Positions 11,246 through 21,500 of a stretch of 64,000 nt of DNA are shown here, piece after piece. This stretch comes from Coix lacryma-jobi var. lacryma-jobi. Lineage: Eukaryota > Streptophyta > Magnoliopsida > Poales > Poaceae. Within the stretch, counting starts at the first letter, position 1. Each line of letters starts with the position of its first letter. The stretch is from contig CM019824.1 of the NCBI GenBank assembly GCA_009763385.1, forward strand, positions 109,882,660 through 109,946,659. The letters are read 5' to 3'. The position numbers and the translations under genes were made by a program. The notes below the pieces were generated by a model. That model did not search any database, had not been told where the DNA came from, and saw only the letters and a program-made list of their open reading frames with translations.

Positions 11246-12044
11246 CGCGGGTGTCCAGAGAAGGCGATTTTGATCGCCCTTCTCTCAAATCTCTCCGAAT
11301 CCAATCCAAATCAAAATCCCAAGTTCCCAAACTTGGAGAAGGTGATCACGGGGTAGTTAGGAGACTATCCCCAAGAAATCATCCGCTCAAATCGATCCAA
11401 TCAACGGGAAATCAAAAGGGAAGGTGGATGAACGGAAAAAGCGCCACGAAAACGAAATCAACCCGATCTACTTGTTCGTAAGGAGTTAGATAAATTCCTT
11501 CGGTGGATTCAAACGAACTCGAATCAAAACGCGAACAAGTTGATTCAAATGGATTTCGCAAAGACGCACCGGAGAGGGAGATCGAGTGACGGGAAAATCG
11601 TGGAGAAACGAAGAACGCGAAGAACACAATGAACTCGAATCAAAACGCGAATCGACACATCGATCTTGCAGCGCAAAGGTGAGGATACAGCCTCACTTCC
11701 TCAAATCAACAGTACACAGAGGTGAGTCTCTCTGCGGATCTCAGCTAGCTACAGCAGGGGATGGGAGAGCAGGAAACCCTAAGTGCGAAAGACAAATGAC
11801 TGAGATGGCTAAAACTGAGATGGAGGGAGGAGGGTGTCTCCCCGACTACTTATCCTAATTCTAGTCTAAGTACAATTCCTACTCTACCCCTCTCTAATCT
11901 AATTACAGAGCGAACCAGCTAAACCCTAGGGTTATTCTGGACCAACTCGGTGGTAGGTGTATCCGACGGCCACGCCCGCACAACTCATTCGCGTTGCCTC
12001 CACGCAACCTTCCGATTGCCGCCACGTGCCGCCCTCGCTCTGCA

Positions 12045-12205
12045 CCCCCGGTTTTGTGGCCCAAACTGGGAAACCAGCCTTTTCCAGCTATCCCCCGGTT
12101 TTGAGGCCCAAACCGGGAAACCAGCCTCCAAGTCCAAAGCCTGAGTTTTGTGGCCCAAACTCAGAAACCCGCAGCGCCCAGGTTTTGAGGCCCAAACCTG
12201 GAAAC
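12045..12205. repeat. Four loop-conserved hairpins in the B LTR
   Basis: Units of about 24 bp with arms CCGGTTT/AAACCGG, TGAGTTT/AAACTCA or CCAGGTTT/AAACCTGG around a constant TG(A/T)GGCCC centre, each followed by gaaac. A second copy is in the right LTR (about 43555-43715) and six related units are in LTR F (53290-53515). Confidence 0.85.
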
Positions 12206-12644
12206 CGTCCACCCGATGGTTTTTCCCTGGCTCTACCACCAAACCGAAGCTGTAGAGGGGATGCACCGCCCGTGCACCCCGTCCACCGACACGTGTCCCC
12301 AGGTCCTCGACCCGAGCAACACCGTGCCCCGCAAGTCTTCACTTGTCGCTGTCCCAGGCTGCCAGCCACCACAGCTGATCCTCAGGCACTCTGGTCCCTC
12401 AGTCTAAGCCTCACGTCCGCCCTTCACCGCTCGGTTCATCGGCATGGCACGTCCGCCGCACGGCACGCCCATCCTTCACCGCACCCGGTCCGTCGGCACG
12501 ACCCGTCTCAACTTGACCTTCACCTTGCCCTCGATCACTGTCTCCGTGCTCGACACCTGCACAACACAAGCCAAGGACCATGCGATCAAACCCGTTGACA
12601 ATCACTCATCACTCAGAGACTCGGCATACATCCATGTATCCGCA

Positions 12645-14257
12645 ATCTCCCCCTTGATGAGTGCATTGTCAACTACTCACACAAATCATAATAGAAAGAA
12701 GAAGAAGGAAGGAAGAAGAAGAGAGAACTCGACCAAATGACCCAAAAGCCTAGCAAAGCCGAAGAAGGTCAAGTGGAAAGAGCAAAAGAACTTGGTCCCC
12801 AAAGACATGGGCAACGGCTCGACGCAACCAAGCAAAGCAAAGCTAGCCCTCAATAAGAGGTAGAACACGCTCAACACCGCTAGCAGATACCAATTGGAAA
12901 CTCCAGAGAAAAGAGCTCAAAACCAATTGAAGCCGAATGAAAATCGAAGCAAAATGCTAGTCCCTCAAGATAGAGGCACAGAGGCTCAACACAACTAGCA
13001 CAGAAAGCTCAAAACCAATGCCTTTCGGCCAAACATGCTCCGAACCAATTGGAATGACTCCAAACCAAAAGAGAACCAATCGATCGAAAAACCCTGAAAC
13101 TGTTTGCTAGTCCCTCAAGACAGAGGCACAGGCTCAACACAACTAGCAAACTCCCCCTCGACAAGTGCAAGCAACTAGGAAAACTCCCCTTAGTTGAACA
13201 TCCAGGAGTATATGATTTGCAAAAACTCTCCCCCTTAGTTGAAAATGCACTTATCAAGAAAGGCATCAAGGCAAGAAACTCCTCCTTCCAACATGCATAT
13301 GAAGTCAGAAATGGAAGTTAGCAGCTTCAGGCATATAATCAAAAGAGTGCAAAGATGCTCTAAACAGTAGAACTCCAATGACTCAGCTAAGCACTCAAAT
13401 AGCGAAGGCTCAAACTGATCACACATACGAAATATGAACATATGAGCATGTGAGCAGTTTTTAGCCAAAAAGGGAGTCACCATCAAAATAGCACTACACA
13501 TGTATAGACAGGAATCCAAATGAGTGCTTAACATGTATACAAGGTGAACTACCCCTAGCAAAGTTCAATCATCATGCATAGGAATGAAACATACACTTGT
13601 GATTTCAAACTAATATCGGAGTTGCAGCGGTGAAGAATGCACAAGTGCAATTATTAGCATGTGATTGCGAGAGGTTGAAAGCTTGTCATTGCCTAACTTT
13701 TCAACCGAGCGAAGCCTATGCCGAAGCAATCAGAAGCTTAAAGCTGCGGTTTTGGTCATACACTACACGGCTCAAGTTTAACTCAAAGTGCAATGAGAAA
13801 TTGTCTCGATACCGTGATGTGTTGACAAGCAGTCCCATCTCGATCTTTTCAATTCACTAAGACTTGGTTCAAATTTTAAGCAAGATATGAACAGACCAAG
13901 CAAGTGAATGACTCAGAACTAGAGACATAGCAACCTAGCATATATGAAAAGCACGAGTGAACTCAACACATCCTACATATGCTAGTTGCATATCTCAATG
14001 GTGAACATTTTCAGATTTTAAGTTATTAAGTAAATTCACCATTTCAAAAATAGCTCAGCTCACAACATGTACTAGTGATCAGAAAGAGCATAAGCTACAG
14101 CATCAACATAAGCATCGGAGCATACTACATAGAGCATAGTTACATTCTAGTGATTATAGACATGAAGCTTAGAATGTAAATGCGTATGCTAAAATGCAAG
14201 AGAAAAGAAAAACAAAAGAGTCAGTCAAATATACAAGATCCAAAATGTTTCCCCCAT
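12645..14257. other. Sirevirus B 3' non-coding region with repeated polypurine tracts
   Basis: There is no convincing ORF. Reverse polypurine tracts (ctcccccttg, ctccccctcg, ctccccttag, ctcccccttag) occur at about 12646, 13151, 13184 and 13229. They are interleaved with repeated blocks such as ggctcaacacaactagc. Several polypurine tracts before the 3' LTR is a known Sirevirus habit. The remainder is AT-rich with no env-like gene visible. The same layout is seen in F (53858-55375). Confidence 0.75.
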
Positions 14258-14480
14258 CTAAAATGGGAAACACACACCAAGCTCACCCCTCAACCGATTA
14301 AAGGTTGATTCGTCTAAAGGCTTGGTGAAAATATCAGCCAGTTGATGATGAGTATCGACATGGCGAAGGTCGATATCACCCTTCTCCTGGTGGTCTCGCA
14401 AGAAATGAAAGCGCACATCAATGTGTTTGGACTTCGAGTGAAGCACGGGGTTCTTAGCAACGCTAATAGCACTCGTGCTG
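14258..14480 (-). pseudogene. Sirevirus B pol C-terminus (RNase H end), frameshifted
   Basis: Encodes the end of copia RNase H (HIDVRFHFLRDHQEKGDI, VDTHHQLADIFTKPLD). It is one frame off the main pol ORF. The cause is visible: cacaaaagc at about 14483 where Sirevirus F has cacaaagc, one extra A. Confidence 0.88.
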
Positions 14481-17447
14481 TCACAAAAGCAAAGGCACGC
14501 GAGTAAAGCTCAGACCAAAATCACGCAAAGTGGCCATCATCCAAAGCAACTGGGAACAGCAGCTAGCCGCAGCGACATACTCCGCCTCTGTAGTGGACTG
14601 AGCGACACTAGACTGCTTGCGAGAAGACCACGAAACAAGAGAAGAACCAATAAACTGGCAAGTCCCAGAAGTGGACTTGCGCTCAATACGGCAACCAGCA
14701 AAATCGGCATCCGAATAACCGCAAAGGGAGAGGGTGGAGGAAGCAGAATACCAAATCCCGAACTCAGGCGTGAAACGAAGATACCTGAAAATCCGCTTCA
14801 CCGCCTGACGGTGAGAGGTGCGCGGCGACGCCTGAAAGCGCGCACACAGACACACCGCGAACTGGATGTCCGGGCGTGTCGCCGTCAGGTAGAGGAGCGA
14901 CCCGATCATGCTGTGGTACTCCTTCTGGTCCACTACTTCTCCATCCACATCGGCATCCAGGGCAGTCGTCGTCGACATGGGTGTTGGAAGAGGCTTGGCC
15001 TCACCCATATCGAACCGCTTCAGCAAGTCCTTGGTGTACTTGCCCTGGTGCACAAACGTCCCCTCTCGGGATTGCTTAATTTGCAACCCGAGAAAGAATG
15101 TCAGCTCGCCCATCATGCTCATCTCGAACTCCCTGCTCATAATATCTGCAAACTTGGCAACCAAAGCATGAGAAGAACCACCGAAAATGATATCATCCAC
15201 GTAAATCTGGACCAAGAGAGTGTCTTTGCCTTGCTTGAGGAGAAAGAGCGTTTTATCTACACATCCCATTTTAAAACCCTTAGCAAGCAAAATGGTTTTC
15301 AACCTATCATACCAGGCTCTAGGGGCTTGTTTCAAACCATATAAAGCTTTATGAAGTTTAAAAACATGGTTTGGAAACTTGAGATTTTCAAAACCGGGGG
15401 GTTGCTCAACATACACTTCTTCTTCTATGTAGTCGTTTAAGAAGGCACTCTTTACATCCATTTGAAAGAGTTTAAAACCTTTGGATACAGCAAAAGCCAA
15501 GAGTATCCTAATAGCCGCCAAACGAGCTACAGGAGCAAAAGTCTCCTCAAAGTCTATCCCCTCCTTCTGACTATAACCCTTGGCCACAAGACGCGCTTTG
15601 TTCCTCACAATGTGGCCGTCCTCTCCTTGTTTATTTTTGAAAACCCATTTTGTCCCAATAGGATTACAGTTAGGAGGAGGAGGAACTAGAACCCAAACTC
15701 GATTTCTCTCAAAGTTTTCTAACTCCTCATGCATGGCATTGACCCAATCCGGATCCGTCAAAGCGTGTCCAACATCTCGGGGCTCAAAATTAGCAACAAA
15801 AGCAGAATGAGCGAAGTGCGAGATTTGCTGTGACCTGGACCGAGTAACCCGTTCGTCAATGCTGCCGATCATCTGCTGAGGCGGGTGCTGGCGCTGAATG
15901 TGTCGTGGCGCCTCCCGGGCTGAAGTAGCCTCCCCCTCAACAGCAGCTGGTGCCTCCCCGGGTACAAATGGTACCGCTCGGAGTGGCGGATCCCACGGCC
16001 CCCAGGAGGAAGAGGTGTCGGGGTCGTGAGTTGTCGTAGAAGCCGCTCTTTGCGGCACGGCAGGTGGAGGGGGTGCTGGATCATCCATACCTTCAGCACC
16101 CTCGTCCTCGTCATCAAAAAGAGGCTCACCAACCTCATGATCACCTGCACGCTCAAAACGAGAAGAAGGACAAACGAGAGTCTCGTCGAAGGTGACATCT
16201 GATGTCTCCATGACTCGGTTAGTATCAAGGTTAAGTACACGATATGCGTGAGTGTGAGTGCCGTAACCCAAAAATACACCGTCAGAAGAACGAGACTCAA
16301 ACTTGTCCAGGTTGCCTTTCTTCAATATAAAACAATGGCAACCGAAGACTCTAAAATAACTCACCTTGGGCTGTCTACCAAAACGCAACTCATAAGAAGT
16401 CTTTTTCAAGAACGCTCTCAGAAAAATGCGATTGGAAATATAGCACGCAGTGTTCATAGCTTCGGCCCAATAACGCCTAGGAGTCCTATGCTCATCGAGC
16501 ATCGTCCTGGCCATCTCAACAAGGGTCCGATTCTTCCTCTCTACAACACCATTTTGAGGCGGTGTGTAAGGGGAAGAAAACTGGTGCTCCAAACCCAAAG
16601 AGTTACAAAACTTCTCAAAATCCGAATTTTTGAATTCGGAACCATTATCACTCCTAATGGCTCGCATCGAGTTCAAAGGGAACTCGTTCTGAAGACGCAA
16701 AATCAGATTGCGAACAAAGGAGAAAGTCTCGGTCTTCTCAGCTAAAAAGAAGACCCACGAATATCTCGAAAAGTCATCAACAACAACAAGCACATACCAC
16801 TTCCCCCCAACCGAGCTCACCCGAGCCGGACCAACAAAGTCCATGTGCAAAAGCTCTCCAGGGCGCTTGGTCATGACCTGAGTCACTGGATGGTGGGGAG
16901 CAACAACCATCTTCTCGTGTCTACAAGAGTGGCAAACAAGATCCTTCTCCATATGCAACTTGGGCAATCCTCGGATTAGGCCAAGTGAACTAAGCCTTGC
17001 AAGCAAGTCGAAGCTCAAATGTCCAAGTATCCTATGCCACTTCCAAAGATCGGAGGAGGAAGGTCCAGCCACAAGACAACGAGAAGTGCCAAAAGACTCC
17101 GAGAAATTCGCACGAAAGACTTTTCCAAAGGGCGAAATCAAACACACAAGATTGCCCTGAGGATCTAAAATACGACTGAGATTCGGTTTAAAACGAATCT
17201 CATAGTCGTCGTCAAAAAGTTGCGAAACAGAAAGAAGGTTAAAATGCAAGTTAGAAACAAGAGCAACATCGCGCAACACAAAGTGCTCATTAACCCGCAC
17301 CGACCCGCGAGACAATACCTTACCTTTGCTATTGTTGCCGAAGGTTATGTACTCTTTTCCGGCGACAGGGCTAAGGCTGGAGAACCACTTGGTGTTTCCG
17401 GTCATGTGCCTCGAGCAACCGGAATCCACCAACCAAATGTCCTCCAA
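14481..17447 (-). pseudogene. Sirevirus B pol: protease, integrase, reverse transcriptase, RNase H
   Basis: About 988 codons, nearly full length. In order: aspartic protease (WLVDSGCSRHMTG, residues about 4-16); integrase zinc finger (WHRILGHLSFD...CHSCRHEK) and catalytic D, D, E (HMDFVGP, IRSDNGSEF, NGVVERKNR); RT (FQMDVKSAFLND, LYGLKQAPRAWYD, catalytic YVDD in LVQIYVDDIIFGG); RNase H (YSDADFAGC, TTEAEYVAAA). This order is Ty1/copia. The frame differs from gag and opens directly after ttattgatgtag|g, which resembles a splice acceptor. The 3' end is lost to a 1-nt insertion, so I class it as a pseudogene, although most domains are intact. Confidence 0.93.
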
Positions 17448-17459
17448 CCGTTTTACCTA

Positions 17460-17673
17460 CATCAATAAAAAGACATAGGGTGAGCATACGGTCCAACACT
17501 GGGGTTAGTGAAGTAGGAAGAATACCAGTGTTGGGCCGGCTGCTCAAAAGAACGGTTAGCAGAAAAACCATTCCTAGCACGTCTACGAGGGTAGCGATCA
17601 CCACGCACAGGAAAACGTGGTCCGCTGGGGAAGAAGCGCTCACCGCGATACTCCAAACGCGGTGGGGGAAAGC
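17460..17673 (-). pseudogene. Sirevirus B gag, C-terminal tail
   Basis: About 70 codons rich in Arg, Pro and aromatic residues (GPRFPVRGDRYPRRRARNGF), ending at a TGA near 17466. It joins in frame to 25306-25831 once CRM element C is removed. Confidence 0.85.
17669..17673. repeat. TSD of element C, left copy
   Basis: aaagc, repeated at 25301-25305. Confidence 0.92.
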
Positions 17674-18590
17674 TGATGCGAACCCGCTAGGGTTTTTGCC
17701 CGATCTTTCGATGAGAAACGGGGATAACTCGATTGGTGGATGGAGATGACGTTCACGGCCCGACTACAGCCCTCAAGACCGCGCCTTAGCAACCGATACA
17801 CCACGTCCAATAGCCGTCACGATCTTGTGGAGCGCGACAACCAGCCCCTAGGGCTCCCGTCCTGCAAGCAATCGAAGAACTAGCAAGAACGAGGAAACAA
17901 GCACTGAATTTGCAAGATGAAATTGAAGGTTTCAAACTGAATCTTAATCAACAATGGGGTTCCGAAGACAAGGAGACGGGCGGCTGATCCTGCACGCGCG
18001 CCTACAAGCAAGTAGCTAAGGCTAAACTTGATCTAAACAAAACCCAACCCGACCATGGCGGCTATAGAGGGATATAAGTAGATGGATTGACGACCAAAAG
18101 AGTGTTGGGGTCGTCCTCCAACCCTAGGACGCGTCCCTAATGGACCCAACTTGATACATGGGCCATAAGCCCAAAATGAGGTGACGCAGCACCCTGGACA
18201 GCAAGACCTGTCGACGGTAATTGGATCATTGCCGCTGCTACCGAACAGATATTGACGTGAGACTTGATTCATATGAAAGTAAACTTGATAAGCTTTCCAA
18301 CAAGTCCTGAAGCGCCTGAATCTGAATCCGTATGCAACCGTGGTGGCGGTCACAAGTTGGTGCTTTGCTGCAGTCCGAATCCAGCTAGCGCGAGTCCTTC
18401 TCCCTTTCGGTCTTCTCCTTGGTTCCTAATCAAAACAAGAGTGCACGCGTTTCCATTGTCTAAACAAGATGGACAAGAGCTTATCATGGAACTCACTTGA
18501 TGATTAAGTTGACGAGCACGAGCACGAGTAAGAGGACCAGCTATAGGTTGTGTCGGAGAGGATGTATCGCTGGTGTTGATGTCCTCATCA
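17674..18590 (-). repeat. 3' LTR of element C (917 bp)
   Basis: TGATGCGAACCC...GTCCTCATCA. It has the same length as the 5' LTR and I find no difference between them. Its first 240 bp on the minus strand are coding for the polyprotein C-terminus. Confidence 0.96.
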
Positions 18591-21500
18591 TTCTCCCTTT
18601 CTTGCATTTGAGTCGTCCTCGACTCAAGCTCATCTTCCTCACCCAAATAAGGCTTCAAATCTGCAATGTTAAATGTGGGACTAACCCCAAAATCTGCAGG
18701 AAGATCAAGCTTATATGCATTCTCGTTAATTCGTTGCAGCACTTTAAAAGGACCATCAGCTCTAGGCATCAATTTGGATTTTCTCAGTTCTGGAAATCTA
18801 TCTTTTCGCAAATGCAACCAGACCAAATCCCCAGGTTCCAGAATCAATTGCTTTCTACCTTTATCTCCAGCACATTTGTACTTAGCATTCATGCGCTCTA
18901 TGTTTTCTTTAGTGGCTTCATGCAATTTTAACATCAATTCAGCACGTTGCTTAGCATCAAAATTCATTTTTTCAGAACTTGGCAAAGGCATTAAATCAAT
19001 AGGAGCACGTGGCAAGAAGCCATAGACAATCTCGAAAGGACACATTTTTGTAGTAGAATGCAATGAACGATTATAAGCGAACTCAATATGAGGCAAACAT
19101 TCTTCCCACATCTTAATATTCTTCTTTAAAACAGCCCTTAACATAGTGGATAAAGTTCTATTTACTACTTCAGTTTGACCATCAGTTTGGGGATGACAAG
19201 TGGTGGAAAATAAAAGCTTAGTCCCCAATTTAAACCACAAAGTCTTCCAAAAATGACTAAGAAATTTAGCATCACGATCAGAAACAATTGTGTTGGGCAC
19301 ACCATGTAAGCGAACAATTTCTCGAAAGAACAAATCAGCAATATTTGTAGCATCATCAGTTTTATGACATGGTATGAAATGTGCCATCTTAGAAAATCTA
19401 TCAACAACCACAAACACACTATCACGTCCCCTCCTAGTCCTTGGTAATCCCAACACAAAATCCATAGATATATCCTCCCAAGGAGCATTAGGAACAGGAA
19501 GAGGTAGATACAAACCGTGGGGATTTAACCGTGACTTTGCCTTTTGACATGTTGTGCAACGAGCAACAAACCTCTCCACATCTCTCTTCATCCTTGGCCA
19601 AAAGAAATGACCAGCAAGTATGTCCTCGGTCTTCTTTGCTCCAAAATGTCCCATCAAGCCACCTCCATGTGCTTCCTGCAACAACAACAAACGAACAGAG
19701 CTAGCTGGAATGCATAGCTTGTTAGCTCTAAACACAAACCCATCACTAACGATGAATTTGTTCCATCCTTTTCCATCTTTACAATGCAGCAACACGTCTC
19801 TAAAATCAGCATCGTGAACATATTGGTCCTTAATTGTTTCTAACCCAAAGATCTTATAATCAAGTTGATTCAGCAAAGTATATCTCCGTGACAAAGCATC
19901 AGCAATAATATTCTCCTTCCCTTTCTTGTGTTTAATAATATAAGGAAAAGATTCAATAAATTCAACCCATTTTGCATGCCTACGATTCAGTTTTCCTTGA
20001 CTACGAATATGTTTTAAAGATTCATGATCAGAATGGATAACAAACTCTTTGGGCCACAAATAATGCTGCCATGTCTCTAATGTTCGAACAAGAGCATAGA
20101 GTTCTTTATCATAAGTAGAATAATTGAGAACAGGCCCACTCAATTTCTCACTAAAATATGCAATAGGTTTTCCCTCTTGTAACAAAACACCTCCCAGACC
20201 AATTCCACTAGCATCACATTCAAGCTCAAAAGTCTTATTAAAATCAGGAAGTTGTAGGAGAGGCGCATGAGTTAACTTATCTTTCAACATGTCGAATGAA
20301 TTCTCTTGTGTTTTGCCCCACTCAAAAGGCACCCCCTTTTTGGTAAGCTCATTCAATGGTGCAGCAATGGTGCTGAAATCCTTCACAAAACGGCGATAGA
20401 ATCCAGCAAGTCCTAGGAAACTCCGCACCTGGGTGATAGTCTTTGGGACAGGCCATCCCTGTATAGCTTCCACCTTGGCTTGATCAACCTCAACTCCCTG
20501 TGGAGTTACAACATAACCAAGAAAACACACTCGATCGGTGCAAAAGGTGCACTTCTCAAGGTTACCAAATAAACGTGCCTCGCGTAGTGCATTAAAAACA
20601 GCACGTAAATGATCAAGATGTTCATCCAATGATTTGCTGTAAATTAATATATCATCAAAATATACGACAACAAATTTCCCAATGAAAGCACGCAAAACCT
20701 CGTTCATTAATCTCATGAAAGTACTAGGTGCATTAGTTAACCCAAAAGGCATGACTAACCACTCATATAAACCGAACTTAGTTTTGAAAGCAGTTTTCCA
20801 TTCATCTCCCAATTTCATACGAATCTGGTGGTACCCACTACGTAAATCAACTTTTGAAAACACAACAGCACCACTCAGTTCATCTAGCATATCATCTAAT
20901 CGTGGAATAGGGTGTCGATATCGAATGGTGATATTATTAATAGCTCTACAATCAACACACATACGCCATGTTCCATCTTTCTTAGGCACTAAAATTACTG
21001 GAACAGCACAAGGGCTAAGGGATTCTCGCACATAACCTTTGTCCAGCAGTTCTTGCACTTGTCGCTGAATTTCCTTTGTTTCTTCCGGGTTTGTCCTGTA
21101 TGGCGCACGGTTTGGCAAAGACGCACCAGGAATAAGATCAATTTGGTGCTCAATCCCGCGTAATGGTGGCAACCCCGCTGGTACCACACTTGGAAACACA
21201 TCGGAATACTCCTGCAAAACGTTAGCAACAGCAGGGGGCAAAGAACATTGCATATCCTCAATTGAAATCAAAGCATCCTTGCATATCAAAGCATAAGCAA
21301 CAGAAGTGGATGCATTGAACTCATTAATATCTGATTTGGTAGCTAGCATACAACGTCCTTTCAGTTTTATCTCATCTTTGTTACCAATTACAGATTTATC
21401 ATTTTTACTGCTCTCGCTCTTTGCTTTAGTAGCCCTTGCAACATCAGTTTGCAAAATAGTTTCAGGGGACATAGGATGCAGCACAATTTTTCGATCATGG

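Larger units (their letters stand above)
10487..12644 (-). repeat. 3' LTR of Sirevirus B (2158 bp)
   Basis: Starts TGAAGGACCGAG and ends TATCCGCA. Two internal structural arrays stand out: about ten CGGACTGTCCG-type palindromes at 10904-11245, and four hairpins built on GGTTTTG.GGCCCAAACC at 12045-12205. It is followed at once by tctcccccttgatgag, the polypurine tract in reverse. Confidence 0.95.

Noticed and set aside
11957..12598. Plus-strand 213-codon ORF in the B LTR (also at 43467)
   Set aside because: GC-rich LTR sequence over the hairpin array, with low-complexity Pro/His/Arg content and no family likeness.
14475..15344. Plus-strand ORF of 289 codons opposite Sirevirus B pol
   Set aside because: Reads antisense to well-conserved RT and RNase H domains; no domain or splice logic of its own.
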